From: Apus apus
Lineage: Eukaryota > Chordata > Aves > Apodiformes > Apodidae
Reading direction: 5' to 3'
Assembly: GCF_020740795.1 (NCBI RefSeq)
Contig: NC_067283.1
Coordinates: 42,955,659-43,019,658 of the forward strand
DNA: 64,000 nucleotides
Position numbers and translations under genes: made by a program
Shown: one piece after another, positions 34,501 through 47,500 of the stretch
Layout: each line of letters starts with the position of its first letter
How positions within the stretch are numbered: the first letter of the stretch is position 1
The notes under the pieces: model-generated
Told to the model about the DNA's origin: nothing
Databases searched by the model: none
The model's input: only the letters and a program-made list of their open reading frames with translations

Positions 34501-37500
34501 TAGAAAGAACATCTCCCACTCATCACTCCAATTCTTCCTAAATAGGGATATGGAAGGCTTAATATTCTTCTCATGTTAATACGGAGGCAGCACAGACAAT
34601 CTCACCATGAGATACCATTTAGTTATTGCATACAAGTAAGTCTACATTCCTAAATCTTAAAGAAACTGTGGTAGTAAAATCTGTATTTCTTCTGTTTTAA
34701 AAGTCACAGCATCTGCTTCATCACTAAAACCAGCAAAGGAGCCAAGTCTCTGGAAAGATGCAATAGTATCAGTGGCTAGTAGACTACTCAGCCAGTGATA
34801 AATCAGCTCTTTTACAGATTTCAATAGGGGAGACCAGTCTGTGCTTCAACATGTAACTCATTAGCTGTTTAAATGCAGCTTCTGTGCCAAATCTACATGA
34901 CACGAGTAGCAGCAGGGTGGTCTTGGCACAGGGGACAGTGGGTGGATCTAAATATTCAACAGTTCAAGCAAGCAAGCAAATAGCCTGCTGTGGAAGCAGA
35001 CATTAAGAGTTGGTCAGGACTCAGTTCTACTTTCAAGCCCATCTGTCCAAGTCTCTGCTGTAAGTCCCTGCAAATCCTTCACTGAGCCTCCCTAACTCTC
35101 CAGGCTCTCTGAAAAGCTGGAGTGTCTTACAGTTCTCAGCCAAAGCTTGGCCATTATTTCAGTGATGCTGTAAATTGCTTTGCTACTACACATGGCATTT
35201 TGTGGGGTTTTTTTGAGAAAAGCAACAAACTTCAGCATCTCTCCAAACCTCCTTACACATAAGCCATTTTTTCTTTTCCTGCACAGCTCAACACTAGAGC
35301 TTGTGAATTTTCTCTTTCTATGCACACAAAGGGTTAGAATAAGAGTCAGGGTACACTCAAAACCTCTGGATCCTGCTGTGACCAACATCAGTATAGGCTT
35401 TGCCTCTCAAACTCTCTGTTCCTCAACTCTGTGCTGTCCCTTCACCACTGCAGAGAACAACTACCTCCATTCAGGACCTTGGCAACTGCTGAACCTTCAC
35501 ATGAAAAGCTGATGGCAAGGATGCTGTTACATGCCATGCAAACAGATAGCTAGAAAAAGTTTTTGTCTCTTTAACGCACTGGAAACAAACCTTATTCCTT
35601 TTGATTTGGTGGGGGAAGGGAGTGGGAAGAGAAACAGACATTCCTGAAGTTTCCAGATTTTATTCAAGGGTCAGCTAGACCTCACACCAAAGACAAGCCA
35701 GTTGTGAAACAACACCTTAAGCTGATGGGCTGCATGCAGTTTGCCACAGCAGTTTCCTGAGCCCAGCACAAACAAGTCTTTTGTAGAATTCCCTTGTAGA
35801 GCTAGTCTGCAAGTCAAACCACCACTACCCTAAGAAAATTTACTTTGGTGCAACAGATTCCCATTAATATTTTTAGAGGGCTTCTCTGGGGGGTCAGAAA
35901 GCCTATCAGGCTAGACATCTTAAATTTGTAATGCTCAGTTGTTAGGGGAAAAATTAGTCTGAAAAGAAAGAACACATTTATCCAGAGAAACTGGGGCTTT
36001 ACCTGTTTTAACACTATGATAGGTTATACCTCAGGTTTTTTGTTTTGAGTGGGGCTTTTGGGTTGGTGGGATTTTTATGGCATTTTTTTCTTTTTCTGTT
36101 TTAAGCAGTACTAGAAATCTGTGTTCATAAAAATATTCTTCACAACATGAGTTTGCACTTACTCTTTCACATAGTGTAATGTTTCAATTTTGTTATAAGA
36201 AAAAAAAGATTGAAAGTGCACATTTGAAAACTCCCAATTTGACTACCAAGTGAATTTAACCCACAATTTGAACTGAAGTAGCTACAGAATACTAGAAAAC
36301 TTAAGCAATTCTGAATTCTGAGCCCACTTTGCAGTCCTATTGCCTAGTTGTTCCCCCTTGTGTGGCCAGCAGCAGAAGAGCACAAGAACCCAGAATTCAA
36401 ACAACTAGTAGAGAACACTGCTCAAAAGTAGTAAGTTTCAGATAAAGTAATTTTTATACAAAAGTACCATAATATAAAACCAGAAGCATGAAGTAGCTCA
36501 ACATCTTTAACTTCTATCTGTAAGTTCATACTCTATTTAGGGGAGGTTTGTCTCTGTACTGACTGTTTAAAATCATTTACAACATTGCATAATCTCTACA
36601 GAATTAAAAGCCTCTATACCTTTTTTAAAAGGATGAAGGGAGAAATGTATTGACTTTTAGACTAACAAACCTTAAAGCCTTTTTAACAAGGAGGATTATT
36701 AAAGTACATATAGCAAAATGAAGCAATTCAGATATTCAACACCACTATTACTGGACTCTGGTAATTCCACTTTAGAGTAATTGCCTGATAGGCAACATCA
36801 GTCCACATACTTGTACAAGACACTGTCCCTCACTCCATTTTTGGTATCACCTCTTCAACAGAGGTTTGCCTGTTACTAGAGAGAACAGCTACTAAAGGGA
36901 TTAGGACTCCTTGTGGTAAGGCTTAGACTTTTACACATACAAAAAAATTAAATACCTTTTTCAGGTTAAATTTAGAAACAGAACCAGTGATCCTGCAGCA
37001 GTTACTATGTGGAGTAAAATCAAAGAACAGTAACAGAAACTTATCCATTAAGGAATAAGCTGATCACCTGAGATATAACAGGAAGGAATTCCTCCTGTAT
37101 TATCTCAGGGAGAAACTGCCCAGTTGGCCAAACATGTGACATGGATCATCTCAGCACTGGACATTGGCTACTACAACAGTAGCCTGGGTGTCTGAAGGGA
37201 ATAGCATAGCTCTGCTGCTCCTCCCACTCCTGCCTTGCACCTCTTCTGTCTTCAGAGGAAAGCTGTAACAAGAGCAACCATGGCACTGAACCCTCACAGC
37301 AGCAGCTGTGAATTTTTTTTCTTCTTTAATTGTGAAACAATCCATGCCTATTAAAGAAGTCCAGTTGCCACCATTGCCATATGCACATCAAACCCAGGTC
37401 AAAGTGAGTATGACCAAATACAGCCTTTCATTAGGAAAAACAAGCAAGACACTTGTCTGGGAAAACTGACATATAAACCCATTCCAAGTGTTTTATACTG

Positions 37501-37973
37501 CAATGTTTTTAGTTATTACTTATGTGGAACAGGTTTTGTAGGGAGCATAAAGGCAGCACTGAACCAGCCCACTTTGTTCTTTGCTTCCCCTGCTCTTCGT
37601 GTCTTGCTGCCTCAAATACTGTTTTTACAACAGCTATACCCACCATACCACATCCTTACAGAATAAGGCCTTTGAAAGAACATGTCTTCACTGAAACCCA
37701 AAAGTGGCCACCATGAACATTTCCAAGGTACCTTTCACAAAAAGCAGTTAAGCATGCCCTCTGTACCATCATCTTCTCAAATGCTGCTCACACACTAGAA
37801 ATATGCCAGTGTAAAGTTTTTTACTAGCCTAAGTACACACGTTCAGAGGAGGAAGAATAATTACAACATGTTCCTCATTTATGAAGAATCTTAACTAAGC
37901 AAAAACAAATCTGGATTACACTAAAAAAAACCCTGTTTGTTCCAGACCCAGGCAGTAGTTTCTAAAAATGTGC

Positions 37974-38026
37974 GTATATATACATATACACAAGCATATA
38001 TATGTGTGTGTATATACACAGTGTAT
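37974..38026. repeat. TA/TG simple repeat
   Basis: This is an interrupted microsatellite of (TA)n, (CA)n and (TG)n blocks with partial dyad symmetry, in the inferred intron 1. Confidence 0.75.
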
Positions 38027-41000
38027 CAGAGTTTCTCAGTTACCACCACCAACTTGTTCCATCCATGTCAAAAATATTAATTATCTGTTCCCAGCATAGG
38101 ACTTGGCACATACACTGGAGTATCTTATTCACAGAAACAATGTTGTTCGTGAGGATTCAAAGCTTTGCTGCTTGTAGTAGAATGCCAGACTAAATTTGTC
38201 AGATTAATACACTTGTTACAGTTCCTTTTAATGTTGAGGATTATACAACCACATTTTATTAAACGCTCCTCATGAATGTGTTATCCTATGGGTGCTAGTG
38301 CACTATTACTTCCAAATGAATACTAGTATTTAATGTTTGTTTTGGAAGACCTGGCTGTCTTAACAGCCACAGGGCATTTCAATAATCATAACAAACACTA
38401 CTGCAGGTTACTCTTTAATCCCTTGCGAGTGAATGAGTAAATTCTTGTCCATCTATCATATAATGTGGCAGCTCTGCAGTTACTGCCAAAAAAGTACTGT
38501 AAATCATAAAGGAAAAACATCTAATAAGATCATCTGTTCCAGGAAGTCAGAAGTGTTTACTCCAAATAATTTTTCCTAATCACTCTTGCACAGTAAGAAC
38601 AACAGATATACCTTTACAAGCCATCAACACAGAATTAGACATTTTTATTTCTATCTGAAGATTTAAGATAAGTCCCAATAGACAATTTAAGTATGCTTTC
38701 GTATGTCACTAGCTGTTTGGCTCTCCAGCAACAGAGCTGAAGTAAGACCTCAGAAGTTGCAGAACTGTAAATTAATCACTTACCTGACCTCCACACATTT
38801 TCAAATTGGTGAAATATAGGTACAAGCACATTTGAAGCCTATACTGCCCCCAAATCAAAGGAGTGGGATGAATATTCAATTAATTGAAAACTGAATGAGA
38901 ACATAATTACCACTCCTCCCAACTGCATGATAGGAACAACACTAATAATTGCACTTTGCAATTGTGCCACAGACACGGTTACTGAATACAAGGTTCAGTT
39001 TTGGCAGAGTGAGGACAATCTTCCATCCCAGCCAAGATTTAAGTTACAACTGATACACACTATTTTTAACCCATTCCATGTGGGTCCCACAAGTCACGTA
39101 CATGGTGTATGTATTCACACTGCCACCAAATAAATTCTGTTGTAGAGCACTATACTTTTGGTTCAGTGCCACCCTGTCGTGGTTTGTCAATATATACCAA
39201 GGACTTCTGAAGAACCTGAAAGCATTTGGGGTTTGGGTTTGTTGGTTTTTTTTGTTATTTTTTTAAATGCCTAAATACTTTGAATCCTTGAGTGAAAGCA
39301 CCAGTCTTTTCAATAGCAGCATCAACCATTGCATATAACTCTCGCTTTAGATTGCTTCTGTATTGTGTAGGCAAGTTAGCCTTATCCTAAACTATAGACT
39401 TGTTTGAGCTTTAAATCAGGATAAATGTAAGAATATAAGGTTTGTTAATCATCACTGAACAGCTAGCTATACAGATTTAACTGGAGGGGAAGAGTCAAAC
39501 GTGACTCACTTCACCAAAGGAAGAAGGGATGCCTCTCAAGGTTAAATCCTTGCCCAGTTCTTGAAGCAAAGAATATGCATTGGTCTTACCACCAAAAAAA
39601 AAGGCTCTTTTATGATAAAATTTGCACTGTCTTGTTATAGATAATTCTAGGGAAGAGACCACTTTTACAGTGAAAACACGCCATGAGCATTATAAGAATG
39701 TTATTTCTGACAAGCACTAGCAGAAGCTTGACTGTACTTTAGATGCACCAATTTACCAAAAGGCCTGGTGGGTTTACACAAGGTACAGTTTGTTCCATCC
39801 CTCTCTGCGGGAGGAAGCAGGCAGGCAAGGCAGAAGAAATTTTATTATCTCTACACAATCAGCAGAAAGCTTTTACCAACACTCTTGTGTACACACACAT
39901 CTTGCACATTAAGCAATGATCTCTACTTTTTTATGCATTGCCAAACTAGTTTGGGAAGGTCATAGATTAGATCTGCTCTATCTAAAAAGAACAATACTTT
40001 CTGCAGTCCGTGCAAAAGAACAGAACAATTAATTCTAAGACAGAAAAGGCTTATTGGGATGGTCTGAGTGTGCACAATCAAGGGTGCAAGAAAGAATTAA
40101 AACTCCCTAAGTTAACAAGAGTTTCAGAAAAGTTTCGTCTTTACCTTGTCCTCTACCAAAAGGTTTAACTTGCTGCAGCCCACATACCACCTTTGCTATT
40201 AAAGACAGAGCAGCTTTAAGAGCCACACGCAGGCAAGTACCTCTAGTAGCTTACTAGCAAGACAGACCTACTGCATCAGGAACGTTGCTTCCTGTAACTC
40301 TGCTTTTAAGTAATAACCAGACCCACTGATTCACTTAAGATTTAATGAGATTACAGCTTGAGGTGATTTGACTGGAGATCATAAAAGTTTTAGGAGCCCA
40401 TCTGCTGTGCAAAACTAACCTCTCACACAAGCCCGGGGAAGAGCTGACCTCTAAGAGCTGCAGCCTGTAGCTCAGGCAGGAATCCAATCGGTACTTGGCA
40501 TGGGCAGACAGATCCAACAAAACAAGAGTTTTGCACTTTCAGGCAAAGAGAGTTTACATATGCATCAGTACTCAAGAGGGATCTTTCCAAACAATCGGCA
40601 GCCTTTTGGTTAAGAAAAGGCTAACCACCTTAGGGTGGTTTCCCCACCATTATCACACCATTAATAGCAAATTCAAACTGTATACCAGCAGTGGCTGGGA
40701 AGTTACCGGTACCCCAAGCAGCTTAATGCAATATTCACTTTGTACATACACCAAAAAACCTATAACAAAGTACTCTGGATCACATGTCACAGTGCTTTAA
40801 AAAAAAAAGTCACTTCCTAATTACACTAAAAGCACAAGTCACCACTGTTTTCCATCTCACTTTACACTTCTCCTCCCCCAATAGCAAAGCACATGCATTT
40901 TCAAGAAACAACTGGTTATTTTTCTGATGTTTCCCAGTATCAGATCAAATATTAGCTTTTCTTCCAACAAAAAAAGAAATTCGGATTTGGAGAGATTGAG

Positions 41001-41513
41001 GCAGGAGGAGAAAAAAGCTACTTTTTTTACTCTGTTACTTTTTACAGACCTATAAAAGTGCATTTTCAGCAAGACTGCCGTTAAAATACTGAAGTCTAGT
41101 TGTAAACACTGGACATATTCAAATTGTTATTCTAAACCTGACCTTGTTAGCTGCAGAAGAGTCTCTCACTGGACAGCTGGATTTTGCAGCATAACAAAAA
41201 TTAGGCGGTTATTTTTCCTTCCCCTTGTAGGCTGAGATGTTTTGTTGTTTTGTTCTCACTTCAGTAAGAGGCCTCAATACACAAGTTACATCTGGAAACA
41301 GACAAAAGCCAACTGCCCAGCAGTATTGGAAAATTAAAACATTGGGTCAGACTCAAACGGACTAGGAAGCCAAAGGTCAAAGCAGCATTAAATCATTAGT
41401 TTCCCAGCTGCCACCAAGGCATGGAGTTGACCTTTGATTTTATAAGAAGTGGTCCAAGCAATTTTCTGGTGGCAATATGGGCAATCTGGCACAGTGGAAT
41501 ACTATCCTTGAAA

Positions 41514-41529
41514 GGGGTGGGTGGGAGGG
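41514..41529 (+). other. G-quadruplex motif, single-base loops
   Basis: The plus strand reads G4-T-G3-T-G3-A-G3, a canonical motif with one-base loops. It is on the strand that serves as template for TRIM71 transcription, so any structure would form in DNA and not in the TRIM71 RNA. Confidence 0.65.
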
Positions 41530-44500
41530 AAGGAAGAGTTTATGGTCTTGCAGGCAAAAATTAAACTAAGTCTTTAATCTCTCCAGACCGCACTGTGAAG
41601 CTGTAAGCGCAAATAATTAATATGAAATTATCAAACTTTAAAGCAAAAGACACTCAAACATCTTAGTAATTAAAGTAGCTTTTAGTCATCTAGCCAGGAG
41701 AGCAAGTAGAATTTAAGAACATAATCAATGTACTTCGGAGAATACCATTGTATTTCTTTCCTGGAATGATTTAAGTTTTCAGAAATTACAGTTGAAAGCA
41801 GTTTACTTAGTTGCATATCTTTACAACACATCTGAGATAGACATCATGCTGCTTCAGACTGAGAAGGACCAGAACATTGCATTTAGTCTATTTGTATGCC
41901 CAGTATGTCTCTTTTACATAGCTGAGGCAGCAAAGACAGGCAAATTAAGAAACCGGCCTTTGCTTTCTTTCTCTCACCTCCTGACTTTACATTTCATCTG
42001 CTGCTGCCTGCTGGTAATAGTTCCTGACTGGTCCTTACGAACTGCCCTGCTCTGCTGAATGTGTGTTGTACCTGCCAAGTTCTGGCCTGGCCGCTCCCAA
42101 GTTCCTAGAAAGGGGTTGGTTTTACTGCTGCTTGGCAAAGAGCAGCACAGGTATCAAAGGGCTTCCCAACACAACACAAGGTACATCAGAAGTGCACGTT
42201 TGATCCTCCACGAGCAGCTGAGCACATGAACGCACCTGGCAAAAGCAGTGTGCACACCATCACCTGCTAAGAGATCTCCATATGTATTTAAGACGTTTCT
42301 ATGCACATTTTTAAAGCGTTTTCAAGAGATTTCCTTAGTCTAGGAGGGTCCCCCAGGCCACACTATTGTAAGGGTGATAAAAAAATAATTTAAAGCTACT
42401 GCTTTCCGTTGTGTCTTGGGGAGCAGCAAGTAGCCCAAACAGAAGCTGAAGAGCCCCTCCCCACCCTATGCCCCAGTATTTCACTGCCAGCTCTTCACGA
42501 AACTTAAAAGGAGTCACAGCAGCAACTTCAGGCATGGACTGAGTCACATATCTACAACCCCTAATGAGGAGGGATAGTATTTTCTGAAAACTGTAGTAAG
42601 GCATTAATGACAAGTAAAATTACATCCTTGTGCTGCTAGCCACCTGGAAGTGTTGGGTTTTGTTGCTGCTGTGTTTATAAATACGAACAGTATTTTCTGG
42701 CAAGGTGAAAAGCACACCACCCTTAACAAATACTTTACAGAATAACGATGGGCAGAACAACCACTCCTCCCACACCCTCTTTCTAGGAAAAGTTCAGAGA
42801 TCACACAGCCAATATAAACATGAACACGTTCTGACACACAGACTGTCTCAGACCTAACCACATGAAGCAAGACACTTCTCCAGAAAACCTAATGTTATAA
42901 TATTCCAACCAGGGAAAGAATATTTAAGCCTGCTTTAATAACAAATACTACCTAAACAGCAGACTACAAGTCCACACTGGTAACTTCTTCAGAAGCAACT
43001 TCAAAGTCCATCTGGAGATGAACACTGAGATACAGATGAGCATTTGATTTTAATCCTTTCTGCAGGTACTCATTCAAGGAGCAAAACAAGTAATCAGAAG
43101 CCCTCTATTAGAGACTTGGAAGACACATACTTCCTTCATCAAGACCCTTCAGAGAAAAAAAATATACCTGTTTTTGATGGGTTTTTTTGCATGGTTAGCA
43201 TTCTGGTTTACTCACATTAGCACAAGCTCCAATTCACTGATGAGACACCTTGAAAATGTTACCCTCACTTCACATAGCCGGCACATGTTTGCCTTTTTCC
43301 TAGATAGAGGATAGGTTCTACCACTGCAAATATCCCTTCAAGAGAGAAAGACCCAAGCTTGCACCAGGGCTGCAAGCTACAGCTTGAGTTAACTCCTACA
43401 GTTCTTGTGCTACCTTCCATGGTCCTGAGAGGGGTGTGAGATGTAAAAAGCTAGAAAGAGGCTTTACTAAAAGTAGTTATTCCTCGCATTTCTAGTTTAA
43501 AAACATACTTCTCACAAACAGGCCAGTCACCAAATGACACTGGTTTTGGACTGTATAATAAGGCTATTTCTGGAAAGGTTATTCTGGAATTGGATACTAC
43601 ACTGACACAGCTTCTGCCACAAAAAAATATGGAATCCAGCTACTTGGGATACCTTTCCTGAAAAGACTGAGCTGTTTACTGGTTGAGCTATGAACAAGAC
43701 AAGACTATGCCCTAGAGCTCTTCAGGGGTTCAAGTATACACTCTCTTGACCGTAACTAGCAGCCAAACGTTAAACCAACACTACAGGCAGTCATACATCC
43801 TTCAACAGAACATGGCATGGGAGTGGAACAAGATGGGAACATTTGAGTTACTGACTGTCCCTCATCTTGCCTCAGCACTATTCTGGTTGCAATGCAAAAC
43901 TGAAAGATACCCTTACTGCTTACATTAGAAAAAATATTTTCCATTAGATCTCCATTCTCATCTCTGCAAATGGACTAGAGCCAGGACTTCATGTTTTCCT
44001 TTTGTAAGCATCCTAAAACTTGAAGCCATTCACAAGAAACTCTTAGACTCAGTATAAATTATTTTTGTTAACAATCCTGTGTATATCCACACAGCTGAAG
44101 TTTTATTAATAAGTTAATAGGCCACTTTTTTGTTTGAACAGAATAACTGACAATACAGTCCATCAAGATACACAAGACAAGGGTAGAGTATTATGCAACT
44201 ATCCTCCTCCACACCCCAACTGAAGGGGCCATTTGGTATCACCTAGTAACATTAAGGGTACTTTCATAGCATTGTGCAATGAAGGTTAGGGAAAAGGAAG
44301 ACAGACCTTTGGGAGTTGAAGCAGGGGTGACAAAGAGGCCCCTTTCTACCACGGCATATGCCTCTTCCTCATCTTCACTACTGTGCCTCTTATCACTTCA
44401 GCCAGATGCTAGGGGAACCAGTGGAGAGCACAACAGCCAGCAGCAGGAGCAAGGGACAACTGCCTGGTGTGGCAGCCAACAGAAGCTAAAAACAACTACG

Positions 44501-47500
44501 TAATTGCAAAGTCCTAGGCACAGCTAAAAAAGCACCCCCACCCTATATTTCACTCAGAGAAGCCAGAAAGATGTCAGATTCCTCTCATCGAGGCCCAGAC
44601 CTCCTATGCACAGCGCCAGAACTCTCAGCCTGAACCCTCCATCAGTGCAGGTGGCTTGGTTTTTACTTTGTCCATTACCAAGCAGGGAACAGGCCCACTT
44701 CCATCTCCACAGGGGTATTCTTGTAGAAGGCCTTCTTGCCTCCTAATCCTTTGTGATGCACATAAAGTAACAAAAAGGTGGTTTTTTTTTTGTAATGTGG
44801 TCTTTCTGTTTCATCTTAACATGCTGCTCTGGGAAGTGAGAAGACATTAGTAGCCATCAGTTTTCTTACTGGGAGGATGATCCCATAACCCCACCTCAGG
44901 GCAGGAAACAAAATGGAATTTGAAAACTCCTCTAAAACCAGTAGTTAAAGAAAGCTAATAACCCCCACAGTTTCAAGAACAAAGGGCTATTGTGTCTCAA
45001 TCTCAGACTCCATTGGCTTAAGTGGATGGGTGTTCTATTCAGCCCTCCCACTCCATGTGACTATGAGTTTCACTAGGCAGAGCTTCCAATCAGTTTGCTT
45101 TTTCATAGATCCACATCCAGTTTAACTTTCCAGCTCACAGTCTAATTCTAAGCTTTGTCAATTTCTGCTATTCAGAAGTGTGTCTTCAGGCCTCTGCTTT
45201 GTCACATGGTGTGATCTCCTTTGGAGTAATTTGGAGCCTAAACTAGGGTGCAAAGATGAATCCCCAGGTAGCCCAGAGTAGCACAAGGTGCTTCTGGGAA
45301 CAGGCACAGCCATCTAGCATTCCTCTGACCTAAGCAAGGCCATGAACCTAGAACAACTTATCAGTCAGCACTAAAGGCAGGTTAAGTGATTTATTCCCAG
45401 GAGATAAGTCCTACCACTAGTCTCTTTCCTGCTTTGAGAAAAGCAAGGGCCAAGAGTAGAAGACTACCCCTGACATGCAGCCTCTTGGAAAGAGGAAACA
45501 GACCTTTGCTTTTATCCCATTGGCCTTCTTCAGCTTCACTCTCTTGGAGCTGCCATTAACACCTTAGAAAGGCAAGCACAAGCTGCAGCAGTCTTCTCAA
45601 AACCAGATCACACCTGGACACCGTGGGTCAGAACACAACTATCTCAGAACCGAAATGTGAAGTCAGGAGAGGTCTGCTCCTGGGAAGCATGGCTCAGCTG
45701 CCAACCACAGGGTGCAGAATAGAAGGACCTGTGGACGACAGATGCTTTGAGCAGAGCAAGTATTCCTTTCTGCTACTGATATAATCTGGGACTGGCTGGC
45801 AGCAGACCCTTGTACCTTAAGAGTCAACAGCTCCCTTAAAGGCACAGCAAAGATGTTGTCAGTAAAGACAAACATGGAGTTCTCTCTGTTAGGAGGTACC
45901 CTGTAGCATCTCATAAATGCCTCCCCTCTGCCAACATAAAAAAGGAGGGAAATTAAGAGTCACATGCAGTATTCTTGACTGTCTTACATATGATGGAAAT
46001 GCTGCAGATTGAAAAGATTAATAGTGTTCTAATCTGGTAGATCAGTAGCTGAAAGTCTCAGCTAGGTAAAGCTTTAAATGTGACCTTTATAAGCAAAGCT
46101 GATCTTGCAGGAAGTTGCATGCTCAAAAAAGTCATTCCAGTGAAAGAGGCACTCAAGATGCTTGAGATCTGGAGCTAATACATACCAGGAAGGGATTTCT
46201 TTTCTTGGAAGAAGGGAGGAGTCAAGAAGGAAAAAAGCTTACTAAGAATGTTAACAACAGACATTATATCTAATTTCTTTGCATTCCTTCCCCCCTCCTT
46301 TTCCTCCCATTTTTAAAAAACAGGAGCAAACTTGTGAGTTAAGGATTCTGATCAATGCAACATGTTAGGAAAAGAGAGCAGGAGGTCAAGAGGAAATGAT
46401 TAATCCTGTGCAGAAGACTGGCAGGATGGGTCCTGGAATGGCTTACCAGAACAATGTCCCCACTAATAAGCAGGTCAAAAGACCCTTACAGTGAACAGAA
46501 GCCACAGTTACACTGTACATTAATATTCTTCCCTTAACCGAAAGTTACATTTGTTCTTCAAAGCCAGATTCAAACAATAAGTGTTGAATTAGAAGACAGG
46601 TGAAAAGTTGTGGTGCCAGACACAAGCAGCAAATCTGAAAGCTAAAGCAATTCAAATTAACAACTCTGAAAGTGTTAAAAGCTCCATTCCAAGACAGTAG
46701 GAACAAGGGAAGAACCCACTATTACAGATTTCTACTATAATACTATATTCAGCTCATGCAGTGGACCAATGCCTTCCTTTTGATAAGGACAGTTCTCCTG
46801 TTAGTGGCATAGTTTAAAGTGCTGAAGAAAAAAAGAACAATAATTCACTGCAGGCAATACTTTGGACTTGAAGGCATATGTGGTTCAAAGTTTACTGTAA
46901 AAGATAGCTGCCTGGTACTGTGATTTCACAGTGTGAAACAGAAGCTATAATCCTGAGAGATTCTCCATTTCAGTTAATTGCCCCAATCCCATGTCATTTC
47001 TCCCTTCTGCTTTAGTCAGTAGTCCCCAGGGCTGCACTGTGGAAGCAGTCAGGGAAGACAGGTCTACTTCCAAAGAGATGACCAACTTATGTCAAGCATT
47101 TATCTATTATACCATGATGCAGGATGACCTTACAGGTTTGTGTTTGCAAATATGCAGGAGGGGCTTCAAACTGCTTCAAGGCTGACCCAAGCAAACCTTG
47201 CTATTAAACAGACACCACCCCATCAGCATCCCCCCAGTTAAGCCAACTCCCTCATGCAAGCATCAGCCCCTTGTCATGCCCTCAGAGAGCTACTGATCTG
47301 GCTGAAGACCACCCTGAATCTCAAGTTGCTCACAAGTCCACTCAATCCCCCTGATGCAGCTTGTTGTCCCAACATTGGGAAGTGACAGGCATACTACTAC
47401 AGGTGTAAAGGCCAGTGCCATGTTAAAAGCAAGTGGTGGGAACGTCCAGACAGAGTAAGCGGGGCAGGCTGCCCCATGTCCCTGCAGCAGCTGGCTGGGG

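Noticed and set aside
41371..41440. AGGTCAAAG and TGACCTTTGA motifs in opposite orientation
   Set aside because: They are short, degenerate-prone factor motifs about 50 bp apart with no other sign of an enhancer, too weak to call.
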